A DNA stretch of 64,000 bases from Novosphingobium kaempferiae (GTDB lineage Bacteria; Pseudomonadota; Alphaproteobacteria; Sphingomonadales; Sphingomonadaceae). The stretch covers positions 1,922,001 through 1,986,000 of the forward strand of contig NZ_CP089301.1 in NCBI RefSeq assembly GCF_021227995.1, read 5' to 3'. Position 1 is the first letter of the stretch. Each line of letters starts with the position of its first letter. The translations under genes were made by a program, and so were the position numbers. Positions 30,128 through 39,371 of the stretch are shown here, in pieces. The notes beneath the pieces are model-generated. The model was not told where the DNA came from and ran no database searches. It was given only the letters and a program-made list of their open reading frames with translations.

Positions 30128-31348
30128 ATGACCTTGGATACCAGCAAGCGCCTCGAAGATCTTGAGGCTGCAACACTAATCGTCGGTGCCGGACGGCGGA
30201 GCGAATGGACCGGGCCGGTGGTCAACCCGCCGGTCTGGCGCGCCAGCACGCACCTTTACGAGAGCACCGCCGCCCTCTTCGCAGGCCCCCGCACCAACGA
30301 GGATGGGCGCTTCTTCTACGGCCGTCGTGGCGCACCGACGCAGTGGGCGCTGGCCGACGCGCTGACCGCGCTGGAGCCGGGCGCGGCAGGCACCGTGCTC
30401 TACCCCTCGGGCGTCGCCGCCATCGCCGGGGTCTTCCTGACCGTGCTGAAGCCGGGCGACGTCCTGCTCATCACCGACAACGCCTATGACCCCACCCGCG
30501 CGATGGGCAAGGGCCTGCTGACCGACTTCGGCATCGAAACGCGCTTCTTCGACCCCCTCGAGATCGATGACTACGAAGCCGCCTTCTGCGAGCGGACCCG
30601 CGCGGTGCTGATCGAGGCGCCGGGCAGCCTCTCGATGGAAGTCTGCGACGTGCCCGCCCTCGCCCGCATCGCGCGCGAAAAGGGCGCGGTGTCCGTGCTC
30701 GACAACACCTGGGCCAGCCCGCTCGGCTTCGCGGGACTGCCGCGTGGCATCGACATCGTGCTGATGGCGCTGACCAAGCACGTCGGCGGTCATTCCGACC
30801 TCATGCTCGGCAGCGCCAGCGCCGGGCCGGAACTCCACGCCCGGCTGCGCGCACGCGCGCAGCAGCTCGGCAACATCGTCTCGCCGGACGACGCGGCGCT
30901 CGCCCTGCGCGGCCTGCGCACGCTCCACCTGCGCCTCGCCCGCGAGGCCGAAAGCGCGCTGGAGATCGCCAAATGGCTCTCCGGGCGTCCGGAAATCGCG
31001 CAAGTGCTCTGCCCGATGCTGCCCGGCGCGCCGGGGCACGACTTGTGGAAGCGGGACTTCACCGGCGGCTGCGGCCTGTTCAGCTTCGTGTTCAAGGGGG
31101 GCGACGCGGCCGCGCGCAACCGCTTCATCGACGCGCTGACGCTGTTCGGCATCGGCTATTCGTGGGGCGGCTTCGAAAGCCTCGCCATCCCCATCGAGCC
31201 TTCCGGCTATCGCAGCCGCATGAGTTGGCCCCCCGCCCCCTCGCAGGACGGCGACCGCCACGGCGTTCGCCTGTCCGTCGGCCTTGAATCCGCGACCGAC
31301 CTCATCGCCGACATCGAACAGGCACTGGCGGCATGGCGGGGCCAGTGA
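30128..31348 (+). CDS. metC: Cystathionine beta-lyase
   Basis: A 406-residue Cys/Met-metabolism PLP enzyme. Motifs: GRRGAPTQWALADALTALEP, YPSGVAAIAGVFLTVLKPGD, ACT-like loop PGSLSMEVCDVPALARI, LDNTWASPLGFAGLPRGIDI, and the PLP lysine in LTKHVGGHSDLMLGSA near residue 217. The match is to MetC rather than MetB or MetZ (YSWGGFESLAIP near the C-terminus). It cleaves cystathionine to homocysteine, pyruvate and ammonia. The ATG at 30128 with AGCGGAG is preferred. The end overlaps the next gene by 16 bases. Confidence 0.92.
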   Translation: MTLDTSKRLEDLEAATLIVGAGRRSEWTGPVVNPPVWRASTHLYESTAALFAGPRTNEDGRFFYGRRGAPTQWALADALTALEPGAAGTVLYPSGVAAIAGVFLTVLKPGDVLLITDNAYDPTRAMGKGLLTDFGIETRFFDPLEIDDYEAAFCERTRAVLIEAPGSLSMEVCDVPALARIAREKGAVSVLDNTWASPLGFAGLPRGIDIVLMALTKHVGGHSDLMLGSASAGPELHARLRARAQQLGNIVSPDDAALALRGLRTLHLRLAREAESALEIAKWLSGRPEIAQVLCPMLPGAPGHDLWKRDFTGGCGLFSFVFKGGDAAARNRFIDALTLFGIGYSWGGFESLAIPIEPSGYRSRMSWPPAPSQDGDRHGVRLSVGLESATDLIADIEQALAAWRGQ

Positions 31349-32382
31349 CCGCCCTCGCCACCGCGTCGCCGAGCCCCACGGCCACGGCGACCGCGGTGGT
31401 GATCGAGCGCGGCGAGCCGGTGGCCGGCGCCGAGGGCATCAAAACGATCGTCTCGGCCCGCAGCGATGTCGTCGGCAACGTCGTCGACACGCTCGACACG
31501 CTGGCGATACAGGTCGGCGGCTCCCGCTTCTCGCTCTGGGATCTGACGGTGGTGGTGGGTGTCCTCGCGCTCGTCATCACCATCGCCTGGGGCGCGAGCC
31601 GCCTGTCGAGCCGCGTGCTCGCCCGCGCCACCCGCCTCGACATGACGCAGCGGCTGCTGACCGAGAAGATGGTCAGCCTGTTCATCTGGACCGTCGCCAT
31701 CCTCGTCGGCATCGATGTGCTGGGCATCGACCTGACGGCGCTCACGGTGTTCTCCGGCGCGTTCGGCCTCGCCATCGGCTTCGGCCTCCAGAAGACCTTC
31801 GGCAACCTGATCGCGGGCATCATTCTGCTGATGGACAAGTCCATCAAGCCCGGCGACGTGATCGCCATCACCGACCAGGGCGGCCAGTACACCTTCGGCC
31901 AGATCCGCCGCATCGGCATCCGCGCCGTCTCGCTCACCACGCGAGACCAGAAGGAATACCTGATCCCGAACGAGAACCTGATGATCAATCAGGTCGAGAA
32001 CTGGTCCTACTCAAGCCGCAACGTGCGTATCCAGGTGCCGGTGGTAGTCCCCTACGCCTCCGACATCGAGCTGGCCGAGCAGCTGATGCTCGAGGCCGCG
32101 AGGTCGGTGAAGCGTGTCCTCGTCGCCCCGCCGCCGACCGTCTGGCTCGACAGCTTCGCCGAAAATGGCGTCAGCTTCGTCATCCATGTGTGGATCACCG
32201 ATCCCGAGGAAGGCATTGGAAACGTTAGATCCGATGTCCTCAAGACCCTGTGGAAGCTGATGCGCGAGCACGGCATCAAGGTGCCCTACCCCCAGCGCGA
32301 CCTCAACCTGCGCGACACCGAGACGATGCGCGAAGTGATCGAGGCATTGCGCGGGCGGAAGGACGATGAGCACCCGCACTGA
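31333..32382 (+). CDS. MscS-family mechanosensitive channel
   Basis: A 349-residue small-conductance channel. After a soluble N-terminus there are about three membrane helices (LWDLTVVVGVLALVITIAWG, VSLFIWTVAILVGIDVLGID, and the pore helix FSGAFGLAIGFGLQKTFGNL), then the beta domain (GDVIAITDQGGQYTFGQIRR) and alpha-beta C-domain. It releases solutes on osmotic downshift. Overlap with metC suggests co-transcription, though no functional tie is evident. Confidence 0.92.
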   Translation: MAGPVTALATASPSPTATATAVVIERGEPVAGAEGIKTIVSARSDVVGNVVDTLDTLAIQVGGSRFSLWDLTVVVGVLALVITIAWGASRLSSRVLARATRLDMTQRLLTEKMVSLFIWTVAILVGIDVLGIDLTALTVFSGAFGLAIGFGLQKTFGNLIAGIILLMDKSIKPGDVIAITDQGGQYTFGQIRRIGIRAVSLTTRDQKEYLIPNENLMINQVENWSYSSRNVRIQVPVVVPYASDIELAEQLMLEAARSVKRVLVAPPPTVWLDSFAENGVSFVIHVWITDPEEGIGNVRSDVLKTLWKLMREHGIKVPYPQRDLNLRDTETMREVIEALRGRKDDEHPH

Positions 32383-32466
32383 TCCCGATTTTAGATCTGA
32401 TGACGGCTTCTTCGATGACCACGTCGTGTATCCAGATTTGGGGGTTTTGGGGGTTAAATCACAATT

Positions 32467-32499
32467 AGGATACGTTTAGGATACACCTGATCAGGATAC
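32467..32499. repeat. Three direct AGGATAC repeats in front of integrase
   Basis: AGGATAC occurs at 32467-32473, 32478-32484 and 32493-32499, with 11- and 15-base steps, 30 bases before the integrase ATG. A G-rich run (GGGGGTTTTGGGGG) lies just upstream at 32440-32453. These could be integrase arm sites or a regulator site next to an attachment site. Confidence 0.6.
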
Positions 32500-32528
32500 T
32501 GAGCTGCTGACTTGAAGGATGTAAGACG

Positions 32529-33815
32529 ATGGCGAAGCCCCGAGCGCCATTAACAGCGTTGCAGATCAAGTCTGCTGATGCTGCACGGGCGAACGCCCGA
32601 TTGGTAGATGTGACCAAGGGGCTGACATTCATCGTCGGTGCGCGCGGTGGCACCTGGCAGTGGCAAGGTCGAGTGAGAGGGACACCGCGAAAGATTGCGG
32701 GTGGTCGATACGAGGGCGGCCTGGGAGTGACGTTAGCTAAGGCCCGCGCCTGGGCCGATGAGATCAATGGCAAGCTAGCCAAAGGTGTCGACGTTTACGT
32801 CGAGTTCGGTAATGGAATTGATACTCAACAACTGCCCGTCGAGGCGCCGCGCAAAATTATGTCCTGCCAGGAGGCTTGGGACATCTACATGGCATCGATC
32901 AAGGGCGAGAACGCAGCGGCTACCATAGCGGACAAAGGCCACGTGTGGAGGCGTATTTTCGCTGCGACGATTGGCCCTAAACTTCTCACGGAGGTGACCT
33001 ACCTGGAATTGGCCGATCTCGTTGCCCCACTTCGCGACATGGGTAAGGTTGCGGCATTCAACAACACGGTACGATACATCAAGCGGTTCTTTACCTGGGC
33101 TGAGGAAGCCGAAGCGAAGACGGGCCTGACGAACTCTCCCGCAAGAAGGCTTCGGGCCGACAAATCCGCAAAGCGGGACCGCTATCTAAACGAGATGGAA
33201 GTGCGCTGGCTCTGGGATGCCGCCGGCGAGTTGGATGCAACGTCCCGCGCTTTTTTCCTGACCCTTCTGCTGACCGGCCAACGCCGTGACGAATTGCGTG
33301 ATGTCGTTCGGGAGGAGCTGGATCTTTCGCGCGAATGGATGGATCTGCCTGCGGAACGGATGAAAGGTAAACTCGCTCACATCACGCCATTCGGCGATAA
33401 AGCATGGAGTCTGATTTCGAACCGTATTTCCAGCCACAATTATAATGTGGTCTTCCCATCTCTCAGGGCTCACTTCGACGAGGCCGCTTATACGGTCTAC
33501 GACCTATGCAACGCGCTAAATTTCCTGAATGCTACGATGGCTGCCAAGGCGGCGGCGGCAGGCCGAAGGTTCGAACGTTGGACTGCCCATGACCTTCGCA
33601 GGACGTTTTCGACTTTAGCCAGCGGAATACTCGACGATGAGGAGGACACCGTACTTGCGGCGGATCACATCGAGCGCGTTCTTGCGCATAAAATAGCCGG
33701 CGTGCGGGGCGTCTACAATAAGCACGAGTATCTCAAGGAAAAGCGTCGCGTCTTACGCGTTTGGGAAAACGAAGTCCGTCGAATTGTCGGTGCCGAGGCT
33801 TTCGACCGATACTGA
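32529..33815 (+). CDS. Tyrosine recombinase/integrase, P4-like
   Basis: A 428-residue integrase with the N-terminal DUF4102-like arm-binding domain (GARGGTWQWQGRVRGTPRKI, GGLGVTLAKARAWADEINGK), a core-binding SAM-like domain, and the catalytic domain: Arg in LTGQRRDELRD near residue 255, HDLRR near 352 and nucleophile Tyr in VRGVYNKHEY near 397. This family inserts genomic islands, usually at tRNA genes, but no tRNA was recognised here. It marks the left side of accessory DNA; whether it serves the conjugative remains at 45-52 kb is not settled. Confidence 0.92.
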   Translation: MAKPRAPLTALQIKSADAARANARLVDVTKGLTFIVGARGGTWQWQGRVRGTPRKIAGGRYEGGLGVTLAKARAWADEINGKLAKGVDVYVEFGNGIDTQQLPVEAPRKIMSCQEAWDIYMASIKGENAAATIADKGHVWRRIFAATIGPKLLTEVTYLELADLVAPLRDMGKVAAFNNTVRYIKRFFTWAEEAEAKTGLTNSPARRLRADKSAKRDRYLNEMEVRWLWDAAGELDATSRAFFLTLLLTGQRRDELRDVVREELDLSREWMDLPAERMKGKLAHITPFGDKAWSLISNRISSHNYNVVFPSLRAHFDEAAYTVYDLCNALNFLNATMAAKAAAAGRRFERWTAHDLRRTFSTLASGILDDEEDTVLAADHIERVLAHKIAGVRGVYNKHEYLKEKRRVLRVWENEVRRIVGAEAFDRY

Positions 33816-34116
33816 ACGGAACTCGGCGCGATCATGAATTACGATAGTTGTCGCTATTCAAGCCACCTACTCGCGTGATGAAGGGGTAGACAGGTTCTAT
33901 TCCTCATTTTGGCGATGGGTAACAGCCTAACAGCCGGCAATGGGCCGATAGACGAACGACCGGTCCGCAGCCGCGCCTTGTGGACAGCCGGCATTCACGC
34001 GCCGTCGGCTCCTGACCAACTCACGCCACGCCTGCGACGCCCTATGAATATTGGCTTCCTCGCAATCGACGATCGTAGGGCAAAACAGCGATCGAGCAGG
34101 CACGCGCCCAAGAAGC
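33816..34116. other. No gene seen between integrase and sensor kinase
   Basis: About 300 bases without a convincing frame on either strand; composition is mixed. Could contain an attachment core or remnant, but no direct repeat of the integrase flank was recognised. Confidence 0.4.
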
Positions 34117-36942
34117 CTATTCGGTGTCTTCTTCGATCACGATACGCACAGCCGTCGCCAGTTCCTCGACCGTGAAGGGCTTGCCAATCAGATGCACGCC
34201 AGGATCGAGCACACCGTTATGGACGACGGCGTTGCGGGTATAGCCGGTGGTGAAGAGAACCTTGAGGTCGGGGCGCCGCTGGCGTGCCTCGTCTGCAAGC
34301 TTACGGCCATTGATCTCGGGCATGACAACATCGGTGAACATCAGCGCGATTTCGGGATGGGTATCGATCAGCTTGAGCGCCGCCGCTGCTCCATCAGCCT
34401 CGAGCACGCGATAGCCAAGCTCACTCAGAGCATCGACCGAGAACTGGCGCACACCCGGCTCATCCTCGACAACGAGGATCACTTCCTGGCTCTCGCCTAT
34501 CGGCAGCGCGTCATCCGTCTGGGCGCTCTCTACTTCTTCGACTGCGCCCATGAGACGGGGCAGATATACCTTCACCGTAGTCCCCTGGCCGACCTCGGAA
34601 TAGATCTTCACATGTCCGCCCGACTGTTTGACGAACCCATAGACCTGGCTGAGGCCAAGGCCCGTGCCGCGCCCAACCTCCTTGGTGGTGAAGAAGGGGT
34701 CGAACGCCTTGGCAATGACCTCCTCGGGCATGCCGCTGCCGGTGTCGCTCACAGCGATCATTACATACTGCCCGGCCGGCACGCCGAGATGGCCGGCCGC
34801 GTAGCGAGCGTCGAGATGGCAATTGGCGGTTTCGATCGTCAGCTTCCCGCCATCGGCCATGGCATCTCGCGCATTGACGGCGAGGTTCAGGATGACATTC
34901 TCGAGTTGGTTGGGATCGGCGAAAGTCCGCCAAAGCCCGCCAGCCAGCACGGTCTCGGGCTGAATATCGGAAAGCGTATGGCGCAGCAGATCGGAGATGC
35001 CGGCAACCAGCTTGTTCGCGTCTAACGCCTCGGGCTTGAGGGGCTGCTGGCGCGAAAAAGCCAGGAGGCGCTGGGTGAGTTGAGCCGCGCGCCGCGCGCC
35101 ATCCATCGCTGCGTCCACATAGCGCCGGGCCCTGGGATCGGCATCTCCCATTCTTCGGGTCAGCAGATCCAGCGACCCGACGATGACGGCAAGCATATTG
35201 TTGAAGTCGTGCGCGATACCGCCGGTGAGTTGACCGACCGCTTCCATCTTCTGGCTCTGGCGCAGCGCATCCTCGGCTCTTGTCCGCTCGGCGACCTCCT
35301 CGGCGACGCGCAGTTCAAGCCGTTCGTTAAGTTCGAGGAGCTGCGCCTCATCAGCCTTGCGCGTCGTGACGTCGATCGCAACGCCGACCACGCGGATGCA
35401 GCGATCCTCCTCGAACACGCCGCGGCCCTTGGCCGCGACCCAGCGGATAATCCCATCCTCCTTGCCGACGGTTCGATATTCCACATCGTAGAGCGCGCGC
35501 TTTTCGGGATCGGCGGCCGCCGCGAATGCCGCGCTGGTCGCGGCAAGATCGTCAGGATGCAGTCCCGCGTAGAAGTCGCGCATCGATACCGGCACATCGG
35601 GCGAAATGCCAAACATGCCCTTGGTGCGGGCCGGCCAGATCAACACGTCTTCTACGATGTCGACGTCCCAGAGGCCGACATCGGAGGCTTCGGTCGCGAG
35701 ACGCAGCCGCTCTTCACTTTCCGCGAGCGCGGCCTCTGCTGCCTTGCGCTCGGTCTGATCGAGCATCGCGCCGATCATGCGAACGGGAGCGCCATCGTCT
35801 TTGCGCAGCACGGCGCCGCGATCGAGCACAAATGCGTAGCTGCGGTCAGCGCGCTGGAAGCGATACTCGTCGGTCCAGCTGGTTCCGCCATGATCGATGA
35901 CGGCATGAATGCTGGCCTCGATCCGCGCGCGGTCGTCGGGGTGGATGCGGTCGAGCCACCATTGTGCGCTTGTCTGCTCCATCGCATGGCCGAAGCGCGT
36001 CGCCAGTGCCTCGTTCCAGACGACGTGCCCATCGGCGAGGCGCCAATCCCAGATCACGTCGCTCGTAGCACCGATGGCGAGCCGGTAGCGTTCCTCGATC
36101 TCGCGGTGGCTGGCTTCAATGGCCTTTCGTTCGGTGATATCGAGCGAGGTTCCGACAAGGCCCACCACCGCACCACCGGCATCCCTCAGCGGTGATTTGG
36201 TCGACAGCCAGATGGCACGCCGGCCGTCGGGAAAATTCACATCCTCCTCGACCTGTTCAGAACGGCCGCTGGCCATGATCCGCTGATCGGTCGCCATCAC
36301 CATGGCGGCCTGCTGTTTGTCCTCCAGCACCTCCAGGTCCGTGCGGCCGATAAAATCCTCGGGTGCCTTGCCGATGAGTTCGCTCGTACCATGGTTGCCG
36401 ATCATCAGCCGGCCATCGCGATCTTTGGCGTAGACGACGCCGGGCATGGCATCGACGAAATTGGTCAGCAGCGCCCGCGCGCTGTCGCGTTCAGCCTCGA
36501 TCCGGCGTCGTTCTCCGATGTCGATAATCACGCCGGGAAAGCTTGTCGGCCTGCCGCCTTCATCATGGACGACGTGTCCGTTGGCCTCGATCCAGTGATA
36601 CTGGCCATCGGTGCGGCAGACGCGGTACTGATGGGCGTAGCGACCTCCCCTCGCGAGCGCCTCATCAATGGCGGCGATGAGGCCGGCGCGGTCTTCGGGA
36701 TGGACGGTGCCGATAATCTCACCAAGGCTAAGACCTTCGCGCCCCAGGGCGGGGTCGAGACCGAACGCCTCGGCAAAAGGCTCATCGACCGTGAAACGGT
36801 CGGCGGGCACATCCCAGAACCAGGTCCCGACGATAGCGCCGGCCGCGAGTGCGAGCTTGAGGCGGTCTGCGTCCAGACGCGAGCGCGCGACGACAGCCTG
36901 CAGGTCGTCGATAGTCTTCGCCTCGGTTCCGGTTGAGTCCAA
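34117..36942 (-). CDS. Hybrid sensor histidine kinase with four PAS domains and receiver
   Basis: A 941-residue soluble-looking sensor with no membrane helix. PAS/PAC units lie at about residues 30-150, 155-270, 285-400 and 405-525 (PAC signatures such as GVIIDIGERRRIEAERD and GVAIDVTTRKADEAQ). Then HisKA with phospho-acceptor His near residue 579 (GGIAHDFNNMLAVIVGSLDL), HATPase (NLAVNARDAMADGGKLTIET, DTGSGMPEEVIAKAFDPFFT, GRGTGLGLSQVYGFVKQSGG), and a C-terminal receiver with Asp near 871 (MFTDVVMPEINGRKLADEAR). FixL-like or light/redox sensing cannot be decided; no Cys of an LOV domain was obvious. No separate response regulator nearby. Confidence 0.93.
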   Translation of the reverse strand: MDSTGTEAKTIDDLQAVVARSRLDADRLKLALAAGAIVGTWFWDVPADRFTVDEPFAEAFGLDPALGREGLSLGEIIGTVHPEDRAGLIAAIDEALARGGRYAHQYRVCRTDGQYHWIEANGHVVHDEGGRPTSFPGVIIDIGERRRIEAERDSARALLTNFVDAMPGVVYAKDRDGRLMIGNHGTSELIGKAPEDFIGRTDLEVLEDKQQAAMVMATDQRIMASGRSEQVEEDVNFPDGRRAIWLSTKSPLRDAGGAVVGLVGTSLDITERKAIEASHREIEERYRLAIGATSDVIWDWRLADGHVVWNEALATRFGHAMEQTSAQWWLDRIHPDDRARIEASIHAVIDHGGTSWTDEYRFQRADRSYAFVLDRGAVLRKDDGAPVRMIGAMLDQTERKAAEAALAESEERLRLATEASDVGLWDVDIVEDVLIWPARTKGMFGISPDVPVSMRDFYAGLHPDDLAATSAAFAAAADPEKRALYDVEYRTVGKEDGIIRWVAAKGRGVFEEDRCIRVVGVAIDVTTRKADEAQLLELNERLELRVAEEVAERTRAEDALRQSQKMEAVGQLTGGIAHDFNNMLAVIVGSLDLLTRRMGDADPRARRYVDAAMDGARRAAQLTQRLLAFSRQQPLKPEALDANKLVAGISDLLRHTLSDIQPETVLAGGLWRTFADPNQLENVILNLAVNARDAMADGGKLTIETANCHLDARYAAGHLGVPAGQYVMIAVSDTGSGMPEEVIAKAFDPFFTTKEVGRGTGLGLSQVYGFVKQSGGHVKIYSEVGQGTTVKVYLPRLMGAVEEVESAQTDDALPIGESQEVILVVEDEPGVRQFSVDALSELGYRVLEADGAAAALKLIDTHPEIALMFTDVVMPEINGRKLADEARQRRPDLKVLFTTGYTRNAVVHNGVLDPGVHLIGKPFTVEELATAVRIVIEEDTE

Positions 36943-37103
36943 TGCCTTAAGCTCCTGATGCCGGTGACTCTATATCTGCGAGGCAAGGCGCGATCCAGTT
37001 GAAGCTGGGCGCGGGCCATCGATTTGGAAGCGGAATGTTACTGGTCGGAAAATGCCCTGAAGCCAATGGGGCGCTCAGCGGTTCTCCATCGAAGGAGAGG
37101 CCG

Positions 37104-37679
37104 ATGAAAGACACAGGCTGGGTTGCTCTGTCGGAATTCATTCGAAACCCCGGCGCTGTCGGGTCAGCCTTTCCCGCGAGCATGAAGATGGTCGATCATT
37201 TACTTGGACCGCTCGACTGGTCACAGATCGCACTGTTGATCGAATATGGCCCGGGAAGCGGTCGCTTCACCTTCGAGATCCTCCGGCGCATGCGTCCCGA
37301 CACGCGGCTCGTGGCGATCGAGACCGGCGCAGAGTTCGCCAGGAGCCTGCGCTCGTACTGCGACGACCACCGGCTGATCGTTGTCGAAGGGTCGGCACAG
37401 GAGGTGAACGATCATCTTGACCACCATGGCCTCGGCCGGGCCGACTGTATCGTGACCGGGCTGCCTTTCTCGACGCTCGGGCCCGCTGAAGGCGATGCGA
37501 TCATGCGGGAGAGCGCCTTGGCGCTCAAACTTTCCGGGCAGCTTGCGGCCTATCAAATGCGCACGGCGATCAGGCCCCTGATTGAGCGCCATTTCTCCGA
37601 CCTGCGCGAGGCCTACGAATGGTGGAATATCCCGCCCTGCCACCTCTACTGGGCAAGCGGACCGAACCGGAATGCCTAG
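37104..37679 (+). CDS. Phospholipid N-methyltransferase-like (PmtA/KsgA-fold) protein
   Basis: A 191-residue SAM methyltransferase behind a strong GAAGGAGAGG ribosome site. SAM motif I reads IEYGPGSGRFTFEILRRM near residues 47-64, followed by VAIETGAEFARSLR and IVTGLPFSTL (the NLPF-like catalytic loop). This is the pattern of Rhizobium-type PmtA, which methylates phosphatidylethanolamine toward phosphatidylcholine. The C-terminus ends PPCHLYWASGP. Divergent from the sensor kinase with 161 bases between. Confidence 0.8.
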   Translation: MKDTGWVALSEFIRNPGAVGSAFPASMKMVDHLLGPLDWSQIALLIEYGPGSGRFTFEILRRMRPDTRLVAIETGAEFARSLRSYCDDHRLIVVEGSAQEVNDHLDHHGLGRADCIVTGLPFSTLGPAEGDAIMRESALALKLSGQLAAYQMRTAIRPLIERHFSDLREAYEWWNIPPCHLYWASGPNRNA

Positions 37680-37856
37680 CGCGCGAGAAGAAATGACCGA
37701 GAGCGAGGCCACGCGCCCGACGCGGAATTCTTCACCAATTGTCATTGCTCACCGAAGTTTTCTATCGTCATCTCCAACGCGTGAAGCAGTGGAAATGACC
37801 GCGTCCCGCGTGCTTTGCGACCCCCACTCGGTGCGGCCCGGCCAGCATCAGCAACT

Positions 37857-37882
37857 GGAACGATGTCCCTCGGTTTTTCGTT
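37857..37882 (+). promoter_or_regulatory. EcfG-type (general stress sigma) promoter candidate
   Basis: GGAAC at 37857-37861, exactly 17 bases, then CGTT at 37879-37882, the -35/-10 pattern known for the alphaproteobacterial general stress sigma factor EcfG. The start codon of the KGG-type protein is 28 bases downstream. Confidence 0.7.
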
Positions 37883-37910
37883 TGAGCGGGGAAGATGAAG
37901 GAGAGTTGGT

Positions 37911-38204
37911 ATGCCGCGCGGCGACAAATCGGCTTATACAGACAAGCAGAAGCGCAAGGCCGCGCATATCGAGGAAGGCTATGAGGAGCGCGGCGTTCCC
38001 AAGAAGGAAGCAGCCGCCCGCGCCTGGGCGACGGTCAACAAGGAGAGCGGCGGCGGCAACAAGTCGGGGTCAGGACGGGGTAAGCCCGACATCCATGTGT
38101 CATCGCGCCGTGGCGGCAGAGCCAACAAGTCCGGCACCGCCGAACAGAGATCGGCAGCCGCCCGAAAGGGATGGGTCACGCGACGCAAGAACGGCAATGG
38201 TTAG
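37911..38204 (+). CDS. Small basic KGG-like stress/plasmid-stabilisation-annotated protein
   Basis: A 97-residue, highly basic hydrophilic protein: KSAYTDKQKRKAAHIEEGYE, RGVPKKEAAARAWATVNKES, then a Gly/Lys/Ser-rich low-complexity tail (GGGNKSGSGRGKP) and GTAEQRSAAARKGWVTRRKN. Homologues in Rhizobiales and Sphingomonadales are often labelled plasmid stabilisation protein; the tail resembles KGG stress-repeat proteins. It has a good GAAGGAGAG ribosome site and an EcfG-like promoter, so stress induction is a reasonable inference. Biochemical function unknown. Confidence 0.78.
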   Translation: MPRGDKSAYTDKQKRKAAHIEEGYEERGVPKKEAAARAWATVNKESGGGNKSGSGRGKPDIHVSSRRGGRANKSGTAEQRSAAARKGWVTRRKNGNG

Positions 38205-38246
38205 AAGGCTCTGAACCCGCACCAACGCCTCCATCTGGGCCGCATC

Positions 38247-38665
38247 TCAGCGATCAATACGGTGATAGCTAATTAGAAAATCCTCAAACCATTCCTTGCC
38301 ATCGTCCGATTTCAGCCATGCCCCATCGATGCGACCGTCCTCGATCGTCGCCTCGAAGCGCTGAAAAAATCCTGCGGCTTGCCTGCCAATGTCCACCTTC
38401 GGCCATCGAATGTCATGTCATAGATACGCGAGACGCCGCGATCATCGTGATAGCCCATCGACCAGCGTGCCGAACTGTCATCATAGCAGATCACCGCAAC
38501 ACCAGGTGGCGGCAGGTCGGCGTCGACCGTGCGCGAGCGCATGAGCATCAGGCCATCTTCCTGCAGCCACTCGAAGCTCGTTTCGCCTTCAAGCCCCTCG
38601 GCGGGGAACTGCATTCTTGTGCGCCAGCAGACTAGCAGCGGCGAGAGGATCGCCATCTGGCTCAT
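38247..38665 (-). pseudogene. Frameshifted DUF1579-like hypothetical gene
   Basis: The frame from ATG 38665 runs EGLEGETSFEWLQEDGLMLM, GVAVICYDDSSARWSMGYHD, RIYDMTFDGRRWTLAGKPQD and then leaves the family text. In a neighbouring frame the text resumes as QRFEATIEDGRIDGAWLKSD and ends EDFLISYHRIDR at the stop 38247. The switch falls at the A6 run 38364-38369 (T6 on the coding strand); one extra T would restore a 139-codon gene. Either a recent frameshift, slippage or a sequencing error. The start overlaps the flavodoxin stop by 4 bases. Family is a lipocalin-like conserved hypothetical with unknown role. Confidence 0.72.
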
Positions 38666-39267
38666 GGGTAGGGTGCCGCCTTAAGCAACCCGGCAAGGTG
38701 AGCCGCATTGCTCGCGACCATTTTTGCGGTCTCCGTCACCTTGTCCGGGGTCTTTTTCAGATCCTTGAAGTCGATCGAGCCCATCGCTTCGCCGACCCAG
38801 TAGCAGGCCGCGACCGCGGGGATGCTCCAGCCGACATCGTTCAATGCCTGGAACAGCTGCGCGGACGAGAAATGCGCGCCGTCCTCATTGCCGACGATCG
38901 CGGCAACCGCGACTTTCCCGTAGCTCGGCATGTGTCCCTTCTCATCAGTCTCGGAGAGAAACGCATCCATGCGTTCCAGCACCCGTTTGGCAACGCTCGA
39001 TATCTGACCCATCCAGATCGGCCCGCCGAAGATCACTATGTCGTGGGCAAGGATATTGGCGCGCAGTGCCGGCCAATCGTCGCCTTCGCCTTCATCCGAT
39101 GTAACGCCGGGCTTGATGTCGAGCGCCACCACCCGAACGGTCTCGGTGATCGTGACCTTCTTCTCGCCGAACGCTTTTTCGAGCACGGCGATCATCGCAT
39201 CGGTCGAGCTCGCCTCGCGCGCGTCAGACTTGAGGGTGCAGTTGAGGGCCAGTGCCTTGAGCGCCAT
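38662..39267 (-). CDS. Flavodoxin-family / NADPH-dependent FMN reductase-like protein
   Basis: A 201-residue flavodoxin-fold protein. ALALNCTLKSDAREASSTDA is the phosphate-binding start, HDIVIFGGPIWMGQISSVAK is the isoalloxazine loop (GGPIWMGQ pattern of WrbA/iron-sulfur flavoprotein relatives), and VAVAAIVGNEDGAHFSSAQL follows. It probably binds FMN and reduces quinones or small acceptors. Upstream is a small gap shared with the divergent SDR gene at 39372, and downstream it overlaps the frameshifted gene. Confidence 0.87.
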   Translation of the reverse strand: MALKALALNCTLKSDAREASSTDAMIAVLEKAFGEKKVTITETVRVVALDIKPGVTSDEGEGDDWPALRANILAHDIVIFGGPIWMGQISSVAKRVLERMDAFLSETDEKGHMPSYGKVAVAAIVGNEDGAHFSSAQLFQALNDVGWSIPAVAACYWVGEAMGSIDFKDLKKTPDKVTETAKMVASNAAHLAGLLKAAPYP

Positions 39268-39371
39268 TTCATCTCTCCTCGCGTGTCGGCTGCCGCGAGC
39301 ATGCGATCATCCGTTTTGACGTGAAGAACTCTTCGCGCGCCGATGGGTTCTTCAAGCGAAGGAGAACCCCG

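Noticed and set aside
39268-39371. EcfG-like promoter between the divergent flavodoxin and SDR genes
   Set aside because: There is an inverted GAAGAAC...GTTCTTC pair but neither strand has GGAAC and CGTT at the right spacing.
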